Source: Planctomycetota bacterium
GTDB taxonomy: Bacteria; Planctomycetota; Planctomycetia; Pirellulales; Pirellulaceae
Assembly: GCA_026692905.1 (NCBI GenBank)
Contig: JAPLNL010000106.1
Coordinates: forward strand, 1 to 46,616
Length of the DNA: 46,616 nt
Reading direction: 5' to 3'
A program made the position numbers and the translations under genes. The notes under the pieces were generated by a model. The model searched no databases, was not told where the DNA came from, and saw only the letters and a program-made list of their open reading frames with translations. The stretch's first letter is position 1. Every line of letters starts with the position of its first letter. This document shows, one piece after another, positions 7,222-16,349 of this stretch.

Positions 7222-8415
7222 ATGTTCGAATACCTCAAGCAATCTTGGCCGACACTTTGGCCAACACTAGGTGCCATCGGCGTCATCCTCGCCTTCGTGC
7301 CGGTGCTTGGACTGTATATGACCTTCATCGAGCGCAAGCTCGCCGCTTATGTGCAGGATCGTTTGGGACCTAATCGTGTTGGGCCATTCGGGATTTTGCA
7401 AGCGATTGCGGATGCGATCAAGTTGTTCCTCAAAGAGCAAATCATCCCGGATCATGTTTATACGTTTCTGTATTTTATCGCGCCGACGTTTAGTTTGATG
7501 ACGGCGATGTTTGCGTTGGTGGTGATGCCGTTCGGTCCCGTTCCAACCGAATACACCGAGGGCTTTCGATACATAGTTGCTCCCGGGATCGACATTGGGA
7601 TCATGATGATGATTGCTATCAGTTCCCTGTCGGCATACGGAATTATCTTGGGTGGCTGGGCTTCGAACAACAAGTATTCGCTGTATGGTGCGATTCGTTC
7701 GTGTGCTCAGTTCATTAGCTACGAAATTCCGTTGGGACTGTCGATTATCGGGATCATTGCGGCGTCTGGTTCACTCAACATAGAGCAAATCGTTTCGTCG
7801 CAAGGTGGCGCGATTTGGAACTGGAATATTTTTTGGCAACCGCTGGCTCTGATTGTTTTCTTTACCAGCGCGTTGGCTGAGACCAATCGATTGCCTTTTG
7901 ACTTGGCGGAGTGCGAGCAAGAGTTGGTTGGCGGTTTTCACACCGAGTACGGTGGGATCAAGTTCGTGTTGTTTTTCTTGGCAGAGTATACGCACGTGGT
8001 CACGGTTAGTTTTTTGACAGCGCTTTTGTTTTTTGGTGGTTGGCATTTCCCTGGCCTAACAGGACCGGTGGATGCGAACTTGGGCGGAATGCTGTTAAGA
8101 ACGTTTGTTTTGGTATTCAAGGTGACGATGGTCGTCGGTTTTATCATGTTGCTGCGTTGGTCATTACCACGATTTCGGTTCGATCAGTTGATGGGGTTGG
8201 CCTGGAAGGGTCTGATTCCGCTGGCTTTGCTTAACTTTTTGTGCGTAGCGATCGTGCTAACTTACGATCTTCCGAAACACTACTTAGCGTTGACTGCCCT
8301 CTTTTTGGTGGCAGGATCGATGGTCAGTGCTCGACACTTGCAGCATACGATTAACCGACCCCGTTCCGAAGGTCGACCAGCGACCAATGTGAATTTGACG
8401 GAGAGCGCAATATGA
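7222..8415 (+). CDS. nuoH: NADH-quinone oxidoreductase subunit H (NuoH)
   Basis: Membrane subunit that builds the quinone tunnel with NuoB and NuoD; eight or so membrane helices. Family signatures include the first cytoplasmic loop with TFIERKLAAYVQDRLGPNRV, then FGILQAIADAIKLFLKE, and the acidic loop LPFDLAECEQELVGGFHTEY. At 397 residues it is slightly longer than usual, with a polar C-terminal tail. The ATG follows the hairpin element at 7174. It overlaps nuoI as ATGA. Confidence 0.96.
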   Translation: MFEYLKQSWPTLWPTLGAIGVILAFVPVLGLYMTFIERKLAAYVQDRLGPNRVGPFGILQAIADAIKLFLKEQIIPDHVYTFLYFIAPTFSLMTAMFALVVMPFGPVPTEYTEGFRYIVAPGIDIGIMMMIAISSLSAYGIILGGWASNNKYSLYGAIRSCAQFISYEIPLGLSIIGIIAASGSLNIEQIVSSQGGAIWNWNIFWQPLALIVFFTSALAETNRLPFDLAECEQELVGGFHTEYGGIKFVLFFLAEYTHVVTVSFLTALLFFGGWHFPGLTGPVDANLGGMLLRTFVLVFKVTMVVGFIMLLRWSLPRFRFDQLMGLAWKGLIPLALLNFLCVAIVLTYDLPKHYLALTALFLVAGSMVSARHLQHTINRPRSEGRPATNVNLTESAI

Positions 8416-9029
8416 CAACGAAGAAGTCCAAGACCGTGAAATGGGGTGAGGAGCCTAAGATCGGTTGGTGGGAAGCGATGTATTTGCCAGCGATTGCAGG
8501 TGGGCTTGCGACTGCAATCAAGCATGCGTTTTCTGGCAGGACGACGACGCGTCAGTATCCGGACGTTGAGCCAGAGATTCCGCCCAATTATCGAGGCGTG
8601 CATCGACTCAATCGGGATGAAGAGGGAAGAGTTAAGTGTGTGGCATGTTATATGTGCCAGACAGCTTGTCCGGCAAACTGTATCGAAATCATTGCGGCGC
8701 CAGCACCCAAGGACGATCCCCATTGGAAGGATCGGGATAAGTTTCCACAAACGTTTACGATCGATGAGCTTCGATGTATCTACTGTGGGATGTGCGAAGA
8801 AGCTTGTCCGGTCGACGCGATCGAATTGACGAGCGTTTATGACCTGACGGGTTACACACGCAAAGAGCTGATTTTCGACAAGGAGAAATTGCTTTCGGTA
8901 TTTGATGAAACGTCGACGGCCGGCAAAGACCCTGTTCGAACGAATCGGGGGGCACTAGGGCCAGCTTCCGTGGAAGCAGCCACAGCATCGCAGGGCCCTC
9001 CTCCTCCCGGTCGCGGAAGTCACGGCTAA
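8412..9029 (+). CDS. nuoI: NADH-quinone oxidoreductase subunit I (NuoI)
   Basis: Ferredoxin-like subunit binding clusters N6a and N6b. The two 8-Cys-ferredoxin motifs are Cys76-x2-Cys79-x2-Cys82-x3-Cys86 (CVACYMCQTACP) and Cys122-x2-Cys125-x2-Cys128-x3-Cys132 (CIYCGMCEEACP). An amphipathic N-terminal helix (about 20-40) would lie on the membrane, as in the family. The C-terminal tail of about 45 residues, rich in Ala, Pro and Gly, extends past the conserved core and looks disordered. Confidence 0.96.
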   Translation: MTTKKSKTVKWGEEPKIGWWEAMYLPAIAGGLATAIKHAFSGRTTTRQYPDVEPEIPPNYRGVHRLNRDEEGRVKCVACYMCQTACPANCIEIIAAPAPKDDPHWKDRDKFPQTFTIDELRCIYCGMCEEACPVDAIELTSVYDLTGYTRKELIFDKEKLLSVFDETSTAGKDPVRTNRGALGPASVEAATASQGPPPPGRGSHG

Positions 9030-9053
9030 TTCAAACAATTCGATCAAACCAAA

Positions 9054-9929
9054 ATGAACTTACTCAATAACTACTTTTTGAATTCTGCGTTCTTCGCGCA
9101 GTCCGGCACGGAAAGTGCGGTACCGACAGCGGTCAGCCAAGTTGTCGATTCTGCTGTTCCGATCCAGGCATGGACCAATTCGATGTTGGTTCCGATCGTG
9201 CTTGGCGCGGTTGGGTATCTCTTCATTCAACATGGGGTGGTGAAATCCAAAGCGTACTTTGCTGCCGGGGCTGTGGCTGTGTTATTAGCCGTCGGCTTTG
9301 CACTCGGGTTCACACCTGGAACGTTTGACTCTTACGTTTTGATGGCTTTCTGCGCCGTTGCAACTGGCGGGGGAATTGGTTTTCTGACCGCTCGCGAGCC
9401 GGTTTATGCTGCGTTAGGGTTTGCAACAGCAGTTTTGTCGGTCTGCGGTGTTTTGTTCATGCAATCCGCGCTGTTCATCGCTGCTGCGACGATGATTGTG
9501 TACGCGGGAGCGACGATCATCATCTTCTTGTTTGTACTCATGTTCGCGCAGCAAACCGAATTGCGAACCTACGATGTGCAATTGAACAATCCGTTGGTGG
9601 CAGCTGCGATCGGCGCGATTTTGTTGGCAACGATCACAATGTGTGTTACCAAAAATAATGCGATTCTGCCCGTGCGGGTCGATTCGACTCGGGTCATGAG
9701 TGCAGCCAGTCTACCGGATAGTCTGAGCTCGGAAGCTGGAAAAGAAGCGTCCAAGAAACTAGATGCCATCGATCCGAACTTGCGATACGTTCCGAAGCTC
9801 ACTGCCGGTTTGGGGCGTTCGATGTATACGGACTATCTCTTGGCGGTGGAGCTCGCAGGGACGGTTCTGTTGGTAGCCACTATCGGAGCTATCGCCTTGG
9901 CACAGAGAACCACGGAGACACAATCTTGA
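9054..9929 (+). CDS. nuoJ: NADH-quinone oxidoreductase subunit J (NuoJ), extended
   Basis: Membrane subunit of complex I near the proton channel of NuoA/J/K. The conserved core (about residues 98-180) includes the helix AAATMIVYAGATIIIFLFVL, which holds the family's pi-bulge region. Unlike the usual NuoJ of about 170-200 residues, this one has 291. About 90 extra residues with two hydrophobic segments (about 44-61 and 67-87) precede the core, and a hydrophilic loop of about 60 residues lies before the last helix. The start ATG at 9054 has no strong ribosome site. Confidence 0.9.
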   Translation: MNLLNNYFLNSAFFAQSGTESAVPTAVSQVVDSAVPIQAWTNSMLVPIVLGAVGYLFIQHGVVKSKAYFAAGAVAVLLAVGFALGFTPGTFDSYVLMAFCAVATGGGIGFLTAREPVYAALGFATAVLSVCGVLFMQSALFIAAATMIVYAGATIIIFLFVLMFAQQTELRTYDVQLNNPLVAAAIGAILLATITMCVTKNNAILPVRVDSTRVMSAASLPDSLSSEAGKEASKKLDAIDPNLRYVPKLTAGLGRSMYTDYLLAVELAGTVLLVATIGAIALAQRTTETQS

Positions 9930-10414
9930 ACGAAACAACGCAGAATTTGCTCGTCTTCGGTGGGGTCCTTTTTGTGATTGGGATGGTTGGGTTCCTGACT
10001 CGGCGATCGCTGATCTTGATGTTCCTCTCCTTGGAAATGATGTTGTCTGGCGTCAGCGTCAATTTGATTGCCTTTTCGCGACACCATCAAAACTACCAAG
10101 GGCAGATCCTTGCGGTCATGGTACTTACGATTGCTGCTTGCGAAGCGGCCATCGCATTGGCTTTGGTCGTATCGCTGTATCGGCGTAAAGCGACGCTCGA
10201 CGTGGCAGCCTGGGATGACTTGAGTGAAACACTGATTCCGAAAGTTATTGAAACTCCTCAGACATTGGAAGAGCCAGCGATGGAGTTCCCGAAACTAACC
10301 CCTGCAGGCTTGGACCCCTTGTCGCGTCCTATCTCTGCTGACTTTGACGCACAATCGTTGGAAAATGGTGAAAGTGTGAAAGCGAATACATTGGAGGCAG
10401 GAACACATGCTTAG
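9926..10414 (+). CDS. nuoK: NADH-quinone oxidoreductase subunit K (NuoK), extended
   Basis: Three-helix MrpC-like membrane subunit. The two essential membrane glutamates are present as Glu37 (LSLEMML) and Glu73 (ACEAAIAL), matching Glu36 and Glu72 of E. coli. The family is about 100 residues; this one has 162, with an acidic, Pro-rich C-terminal tail of about 60 residues. The start is a TTG that shares bases with the nuoJ stop (TTGA), an uncommon form of the usual ATGA coupling. It overlaps nuoL by 8 bases. Confidence 0.93.
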   Translation: MNETTQNLLVFGGVLFVIGMVGFLTRRSLILMFLSLEMMLSGVSVNLIAFSRHHQNYQGQILAVMVLTIAACEAAIALALVVSLYRRKATLDVAAWDDLSETLIPKVIETPQTLEEPAMEFPKLTPAGLDPLSRPISADFDAQSLENGESVKANTLEAGTHA

Positions 10415-12356
10415 TCTCTTTGCTTGGATGGTTCCGATAGCTCCATTGGCGGGTTGCATCGCATGTACGATTTTGGCCTTTCGAGGCGACCGCAAAATCG
10501 CGCACTTGCCGGCGATCATTTCCCTTTTGTTTGCCGCCTTGTTCACGATTTGCTTGATTGTATTTGGGGCGCAGGGGGAATCTGGGGTCGTTTTTAGTGG
10601 TTACAGATATCTCAATGTCGGAAGTTTGACATTGGACATTTCGCTCAAGGTGGACACGCTTTGCTTGACATTGCTGGCGGTTGTGACCTGCATTTCGGCC
10701 ATGATTGCGATCTACTCGCGCGACTACATGCACGACGATCCTGGGTATGCTCGATATTTCGCAGTCTTCTGCGGATTCGTGTTTTCCATGACGATGCTGG
10801 TTCTGTCCAACAATTTGTTAATGCTGTATGCCTTTTGGGAAGGTGTGGGCACCTGTTCCTACCTGCTCATTGGGTTTTGGTTTCGCAAACCGAGTGCGGC
10901 GAGGGCTGCGACGAAGGCATTTCTCGTAAACCGGGTTGCGGACTGTGCATTCCTAATAGGGATTCTTTTGTTGGCCTATGGAGTTGGGCATGTCGAAGGT
11001 GCGGAAGCGAGTTTCTTCGCTCGACTGAATTTCGACAACATTGTCAAAGCAGTCCCGTTCCTGTCGTTGCAACATCCAGAATTGCTAACGACGATCGGTT
11101 TCATGTTGATGATCGGTGCGATTGGCAAATCGGCGCAGTTTCCTTTCCACGTTTGGTTGCCGGATGCGATGGAAGGCCCGACGCCGGTGTCGGCATTGAT
11201 TCACGCGGCGACGATGGTGACTGCGGGTGTGTACTTGATGGCTCGATTGTCACCGCTTTTGGAGTTGACTCCCGCGGTACTCAGTGCGGTAGGTTGGTTG
11301 GGTGGCATCACTGCATTTATTGGTGCTTGGATGGCATTGTACCAGACTGATCTAAAGCGCGTTTTGGCGTATTCCACGGTCAGTCAACTTGGATACTTGT
11401 TCATGGCTTTGGGTGCAGGTGCGGTTAGCAATCTGATGACAGCGGCGGTTGTCGCAGCGATGTTTCACTTGGTAACACACGCTTTCTTCAAGGCCCTGTT
11501 ATTTTTGTCGGCAGGAAATGTGATGCACGCAATGGGCGACGTGATCGACATGCGTCGATTTGGTGGATTGCGAAAGGTATTGCCAAAGACCAATATCCTG
11601 TTTCTGATTGGTGCGGCGGCTTTGGCTGGCGTTCCGTTGCTTGCCGGATTCTTCAGTAAGGACGGGATTTTGTCGGTTTTGGCTCAGGCCAGCAAGGACG
11701 GCGAGTTTGGAGGGCAGTTTTTTGTCTTGCTTTGTATCGGATTCGTGACGGCCTTGATGACTGCTGTTTATACTTCGAGAGCATACTTCAGTACCTTCTT
11801 GGGTACGGAGAAGCTTCCAGAAGAGGCCGGTCATCATGCTCACGAAGCAACCAATGTCATGTTGTTACCAATGGCGATTTTGGCGGTCGGAGCCGTATTG
11901 GCAGGTGGTCTACTTGGTCCAACTGGAGCGATTTCAAGCTACTTATTACAGAGTTTCAAAGATGGTAGCCATGGAGAGCATCACGAAGAGTTGTGGGTGA
12001 TGGCAGCATCTGGAATTTTGGCTTTGGCAGGGATTGGGGTTGGTTATGCACTTTCGCAAAAGAGTCCTAGCACAGCTGAATCAGGACCACTGGTTGCCTT
12101 TGCTGTTTTTGGACGCAATCGCTTGTACATCGACTGGTTGTACAACATCGCCATTGTCGCCCCAATGGAATGGCTAGCTGACCTATTGGGTTGGTTTGAT
12201 GAAAACGTGATCGATGGACTTGCAATGTGGGTCGCATCGTTACCGAGACTCTTTGGCTTGATTGGACAACGCGTTCAAAATGGCCGTGTACCTGGTTACA
12301 CCTACATGACTGCGTTTGGAATCGCCGCCCTCGCTGTTTGGATCGCTACTCGCTAA
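10407..12356 (+). CDS. nuoL: NADH-quinone oxidoreductase subunit L (NuoL)
   Basis: Largest antiporter-like proton-pumping subunit, homologous to MrpA, at the far end of the membrane arm. Key residues are visible: Glu145 in YAFWEGVGTCSYLLIGFW and Lys241 in IGAIGKSAQFPFHVWLPDAM. The His-containing helix SALIHAATMVTAGVYL follows. At 649 residues it has room for the long lateral helix and the final transmembrane helix (ending AALAVWIATR). GGAGG (10393-10397) lies nine bases before the ATG, one of the best ribosome sites in the operon. Confidence 0.96.
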   Translation: MLSLFAWMVPIAPLAGCIACTILAFRGDRKIAHLPAIISLLFAALFTICLIVFGAQGESGVVFSGYRYLNVGSLTLDISLKVDTLCLTLLAVVTCISAMIAIYSRDYMHDDPGYARYFAVFCGFVFSMTMLVLSNNLLMLYAFWEGVGTCSYLLIGFWFRKPSAARAATKAFLVNRVADCAFLIGILLLAYGVGHVEGAEASFFARLNFDNIVKAVPFLSLQHPELLTTIGFMLMIGAIGKSAQFPFHVWLPDAMEGPTPVSALIHAATMVTAGVYLMARLSPLLELTPAVLSAVGWLGGITAFIGAWMALYQTDLKRVLAYSTVSQLGYLFMALGAGAVSNLMTAAVVAAMFHLVTHAFFKALLFLSAGNVMHAMGDVIDMRRFGGLRKVLPKTNILFLIGAAALAGVPLLAGFFSKDGILSVLAQASKDGEFGGQFFVLLCIGFVTALMTAVYTSRAYFSTFLGTEKLPEEAGHHAHEATNVMLLPMAILAVGAVLAGGLLGPTGAISSYLLQSFKDGSHGEHHEELWVMAASGILALAGIGVGYALSQKSPSTAESGPLVAFAVFGRNRLYIDWLYNIAIVAPMEWLADLLGWFDENVIDGLAMWVASLPRLFGLIGQRVQNGRVPGYTYMTAFGIAALAVWIATR

Positions 12357-12368
12357 TTTACGAGAATC

Positions 12369-14036
12369 ATGACCTTTCTCATTCCATTAATCATTGTCTT
12401 GCCGCTCTTTGTTGGGCTGGGGATCTTTCTTGCCGGAAAAAAAGGCAATGCGCTGGTTGCGACTGCGGTCGGAACTGCGGCACTCGTATTGCTCATGAGC
12501 CTTTTGCTGGTTGGGCAAGTTTATACGGCAGGTGTTCCGGAGGCGGCTAGCGGAGCAACAATCCAGCCGCGGCTGGCATATGCTCCCGATTGGCTGCAAG
12601 TGCGTTTACCGGTTTTCGTTGGCGGGCATCAGGTTCGGTGGCAATTAGAATTTGGTGCGGATGGAATTGGAGCGTTGTTGGTCCTGCTAACAGGTATCGT
12701 AGGTTTGGTCACCATGAGTTTGGCTACGATTCAGATCAAGGAGCGATTGCCGCAATACTTGGCGTTGATGTTGATTTCGCAATCGATGTTGCTGGGTGTC
12801 TTTTTGTCGATGGATTTGCTGTCCTTTTACCTATTCTTTGAAGCGGTCCTGTTGCCGCTGGTCCTGTTGATCAGTGGTTGGGGGAATAGGGAAGAAGCAA
12901 TTAGCGCATCTCGAAAATTCTTGCTGTACACATTAGTTGGTAGTGTACCGATGGTGCTCGGTTTGATCGGTTTGGCTTTGCTGTCAGCGACTCCAGAGCG
13001 GGCTTCCAGTGTCTCGTTCGAAACATTGTCCTCGCTAGCCAGAGAGACGCAGCTTGCCGCTATCAGTTCGGCGTCGAGCGATTCAGCGACTGCGATTGGA
13101 GCGCTGGCATCGAAAGAGCAATGGATTGTTTGGTTGCTGTTATTGGGATTTGGAATCAAGCTGGCCATCTTGCCGCTGCACACCTGGTTGCCGACGACTT
13201 ATTCGGTGGCTCATCCTAATACGACGGCCCTCATCGCTTCGGTGGTTGCCAAGCTGGGTGTGTTCGGGATCATTCGAATTGTGGTTCCACTTACTCCGAT
13301 CGCCTTGAGTACCTATGCACAGATGTTGTTTGGAGGCCTTGGGGCCTTGGCAATTGTGTATGGCGCTTTGGTGGCATTGTCGCAAACGGATTTGCGAAAA
13401 GTTTTGGCTTACAGTTCACTTAGCCACGTTGGTTTCATCACGTTGGGGCTGATGTCGATGAATACAGAAGGTCTTACAGGGGCCGCGATTCAGATGTTCA
13501 ACCACGGCATTATTACTTGCGGAATGTTTTTGATGTTAGCGATGGTTGAACAACGACGTGGACGATTGTCACTGGCTGAGCAGGATCGCGGGTTGGCCGC
13601 GGTGTACCCGAGGCTTGGAGTGATGATGGTCTTCTTCACTCTTGCAGGGGCCGGATTGCCTGGCCTCAATGGCTTTGTCGGTGAAGTGCTGGCGATGACG
13701 GGCATGCTCCGTGTTTCGGGCTTGTTCACTGGAATTGCAGTGCTCGGGACGGTGCTTGGGGCCTGGTACGGGTTGCGCATTGTGCAGCGGTTGCTCTTTG
13801 GTAGCGATGGCGTTTCCCATTCAAAAGTCTCGGTTGGGGGCACGGGCGACATTCAAGTCAACGAATTCCTGCCACTGGTAGGGTTGGCGGTCGTTTGTTT
13901 GTTCCTAGGTCTACGTCCTCAAGATACGATTCATTTGATTGAAAAGGACATAGCGAGAATCGCCAATGTTTCCGAACCCAGTGCCAAAGCAATTCATCCT
14001 GAAATGGATGGACTCGTCGCTCAAATCAAACCTTAG
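12369..14036 (+). CDS. nuoM: NADH-quinone oxidoreductase subunit M (NuoM)
   Basis: Second antiporter-like subunit of the membrane arm. Glu158 (SFYLFFEAVLLPL) and Lys264 (GFGIKLAILPLHTWLP) match the conserved proton-path pair of the family. A hydrophilic insertion of about 40 residues, rich in Ser and Ala (about 207-250), separates the helices just before the Lys-containing one. At 555 residues it is somewhat longer than the usual 500. It starts 12 bases after nuoL. Confidence 0.95.
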   Translation: MTFLIPLIIVLPLFVGLGIFLAGKKGNALVATAVGTAALVLLMSLLLVGQVYTAGVPEAASGATIQPRLAYAPDWLQVRLPVFVGGHQVRWQLEFGADGIGALLVLLTGIVGLVTMSLATIQIKERLPQYLALMLISQSMLLGVFLSMDLLSFYLFFEAVLLPLVLLISGWGNREEAISASRKFLLYTLVGSVPMVLGLIGLALLSATPERASSVSFETLSSLARETQLAAISSASSDSATAIGALASKEQWIVWLLLLGFGIKLAILPLHTWLPTTYSVAHPNTTALIASVVAKLGVFGIIRIVVPLTPIALSTYAQMLFGGLGALAIVYGALVALSQTDLRKVLAYSSLSHVGFITLGLMSMNTEGLTGAAIQMFNHGIITCGMFLMLAMVEQRRGRLSLAEQDRGLAAVYPRLGVMMVFFTLAGAGLPGLNGFVGEVLAMTGMLRVSGLFTGIAVLGTVLGAWYGLRIVQRLLFGSDGVSHSKVSVGGTGDIQVNEFLPLVGLAVVCLFLGLRPQDTIHLIEKDIARIANVSEPSAKAIHPEMDGLVAQIKP

Positions 14037-14080
14037 TCAATCCAAAAACGCATACGACACTTTAAGAGTCTGAACCTACT

Positions 14081-15523
14081 GTGGATACCCTCGAAACACT
14101 AAAGTCCTCACTTGCTCTGATGGCTCCAGCGATCACTTTGATCCTTGGTGGCTCCGTTGTGATGGCAGCGTCGCTGGTTCTCAAGCCGGGAAATGCTCGC
14201 GATGTTCATGGTCAGCGGACCGGTATGGCTATCGCATCGCTGGCTATTCTCGTTTTGGCTGCGATGCTAGAGTTGTGGCGAACGATGCCGAGTGAACTAG
14301 GACAGGGGTTGTTTCGTTTCGACCAGACGGCTTTGGGTTCCGAGCGGCTGGCATTGCTGGGCGGATTGATTTTGATTCTGATGTCTTGGTCTACCGCGCC
14401 GAAAGCAAATCTTGGCGAATATTATGGTTGTCTGCTGATCATCATCGGTGCGATACCTGTGGTGGGAGCTTCCAATGACTTGGTCTCTTTGTTTTTGGGC
14501 TTGGAGCTCATCAGCATTCCAACTTACATCATGCTAGGGATTTCCAAGGGTGATAATGCTGGTTCGGAGGCGACGATAAAATACTTTCTGTTGAGCGCTT
14601 TTGCTTCTGGGTTTTTCTTGTTAGGTATCAGCTATTTGTATGGCTTTGCTGGTTCGACCAATTTGCAGGTGATTCAAAGCAGCTATGCATCTGGTGGACG
14701 ATTGATTGCGTTCGCTGTCGTTCTCGTCATGTGCGGATTGGCGTTCCGAATCACTGCAGTTCCATTTCACTTTTACGCTCCCGATGTTTTTGAGGGTACC
14801 AGTTTGACATTGGCTGGGATCATGAGTTATTTGCCGAAGGTCGCGGGGTTCGTGGCCCTCATTCGCGTGCTCGGGACGGGATTGGGAGCCGAAGCCATTG
14901 CAATCGTGGCACCGGTTTTATTCGTTTGTTCAGCGCTAACGATGCTGGTAGGCAATTTTATGGCTTCTGCGCAAAGTAGTTTGCGACGTTTGTTGGCCTA
15001 TTCGAGTGTGGCGCATACTGGATATTTGTTGCTTGCCCTTACTGCTTTATTGCATCAGAACGCAGAACCGAATGTCCTGTTCTCGTATTTGGCTGCTTAC
15101 GCAGCGATGACGCTTGGATTCTTTGCGTGTTTGGGAGAGATCGAAGCAGCAGGTGGTAAAACGCAATTGGTTGGCGATTTGTCGGGAATGTTTTATCGCC
15201 GACCGGCAGCTTCGATTGGAATGACAGTGTGTCTCATCAGTTTGATTGGCTTGCCACTTACTGCTGGTTTTTGGGCAAAGTTTTTAGTGTTTATGGGAAC
15301 CGTTGCAGCAGGGACGAAGGATCCATGGTCGATTGCGATGGCGGTGTTGATGGCCTTTAACGCGGTTGTTGCTGCCGGGTACTATTGGCGAGTTTTGGGC
15401 AAGCTGTTTGAAAAGAGCGATGCCTATGTTCCGCTTCGGGTGTTTCGTCCGAGTTTATTTATGGCGTATACGATTTGCGTCGTATTGACGCTCGTTTGGT
15501 TCTTTGTTCCCGCCGTGATGTGA
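14081..15523 (+). CDS. nuoN: NADH-quinone oxidoreductase subunit N (NuoN)
   Basis: Third antiporter-like subunit and last gene of the operon. Glu142 (LGLELISIPTYIMLG) is in the expected place. The helix that normally reads GLGFK...VPFH here reads GLAFRITAVPFHFYAPDVFE, so the usual membrane Lys is Arg223. It is 480 residues, normal length, with about 14 hydrophobic segments. The start is a GTG 44 bases after nuoM, the largest gap in the second half of the operon, and no strong ribosome site is visible. Confidence 0.95.
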   Translation: MDTLETLKSSLALMAPAITLILGGSVVMAASLVLKPGNARDVHGQRTGMAIASLAILVLAAMLELWRTMPSELGQGLFRFDQTALGSERLALLGGLILILMSWSTAPKANLGEYYGCLLIIIGAIPVVGASNDLVSLFLGLELISIPTYIMLGISKGDNAGSEATIKYFLLSAFASGFFLLGISYLYGFAGSTNLQVIQSSYASGGRLIAFAVVLVMCGLAFRITAVPFHFYAPDVFEGTSLTLAGIMSYLPKVAGFVALIRVLGTGLGAEAIAIVAPVLFVCSALTMLVGNFMASAQSSLRRLLAYSSVAHTGYLLLALTALLHQNAEPNVLFSYLAAYAAMTLGFFACLGEIEAAGGKTQLVGDLSGMFYRRPAASIGMTVCLISLIGLPLTAGFWAKFLVFMGTVAAGTKDPWSIAMAVLMAFNAVVAAGYYWRVLGKLFEKSDAYVPLRVFRPSLFMAYTICVVLTLVWFFVPAVM

Positions 15524-15564
15524 TTTTGGGGTTGGTGTCTAGTTTTTGGCGAGAGAATACTGAG

Positions 15565-15625
15565 CCGCCTGAAGGCTGTACACCAGCTTATTGCGGATGA
15601 ATCCGCCTAAAGGCGGTACACCAAC
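15565..15625. repeat. two GCC-TGAA/TAAA-GGC hairpins between nuoN and nrdR
   Basis: CCGCC-TGAA-GGCTG (15565-15578) and CCGCC-TAAA-GGCGG (15603-15616) are each followed by TACACCA, as in the array at 456-565. They lie between convergent nuoN and nrdR, so they may also serve as a transcription end for both strands, though no T-run follows. Confidence 0.65.
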
Positions 15626-15632
15626 GGGCGAG

Positions 15633-16127
15633 TCATGAATCTAGTTCCTTGCTCGTCTTTTTCTTTTTGGCCTTTGCCTTGATCTTTAGGATTGGTGTTA
15701 GTTCATCTACGAAGTCTTGGGCGTCGCTGAAGCTACGATAGACGCTTGCGAATCGGACGAATGCGACTTGGTCGACGTCGCGGAGAAACTCCATACACAG
15801 ATTTCCGATTTCCTCGCTGGTAACTTCTTTTTCGTAGTTGTCCAAAATGTGGGCTTCGATTTCAGCGGCCAGTTTTTGAATTTCTTCGGCTTCGATTTTC
15901 CGTTTCCAGCAGGCAGCTCGCAGTCCGCGCTCTATTTTGACGCGGCTAAAATCTTGGTGGGTCTGGTCCCGCTTGCGAACTTGGAGGAGTCCTTCCACTC
16001 GCTCGTAGGTTGTAAACCGGCGTCGGCAGTGGTTGCAGAAGCGTCTTCGGCGAATCGCTTTGCCGTCTTCAACAATTCGAGAGTCCCTGACTCCGTCGTT
16101 ATCACTGTAGCAGTAGGGGCATCGCAT
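15633..16127 (-). CDS. nrdR: transcriptional repressor NrdR
   Basis: Nucleotide-sensing repressor of ribonucleotide reductase genes. The N-terminal zinc ribbon has Cys3-x2-Cys6 (CPYC) and Cys31-x2-Cys34 (CNHC), followed by RRRFTTYERVE. The ATP-cone domain fills about residues 49-139 (VRKRDQTHQDFSRVKIERGL onward). At 164 residues it is of normal length, with a Lys-rich tail. It is convergent with nuoN and divergent from the thioredoxin-like gene. No NrdR-box pair or reductase gene is seen nearby, so its targets are outside the window. Confidence 0.95.
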   Translation of the reverse strand: MRCPYCYSDNDGVRDSRIVEDGKAIRRRRFCNHCRRRFTTYERVEGLLQVRKRDQTHQDFSRVKIERGLRAACWKRKIEAEEIQKLAAEIEAHILDNYEKEVTSEEIGNLCMEFLRDVDQVAFVRFASVYRSFSDAQDFVDELTPILKIKAKAKKKKTSKELDS

Positions 16128-16349
16128 GAATTGGTTTGTCTTAAACGCTCAACGAGGGTCGTTTGAAAAAGGATCGAAATTCTATTTTCGCAGGCAGCCA
16201 AGGATTCATCAACCCGCAGCGCCTTGATTTCGCCGAACAGAGCGTCGGTTTTGTCATCGCATGCATTTGACCTCGTGGCTACAATTGAGTGAGAATTGCT
16301 TGGAAAGCCCAGGCGTTACGGTTCTAATCACTCGATTCAAAATCAAATC

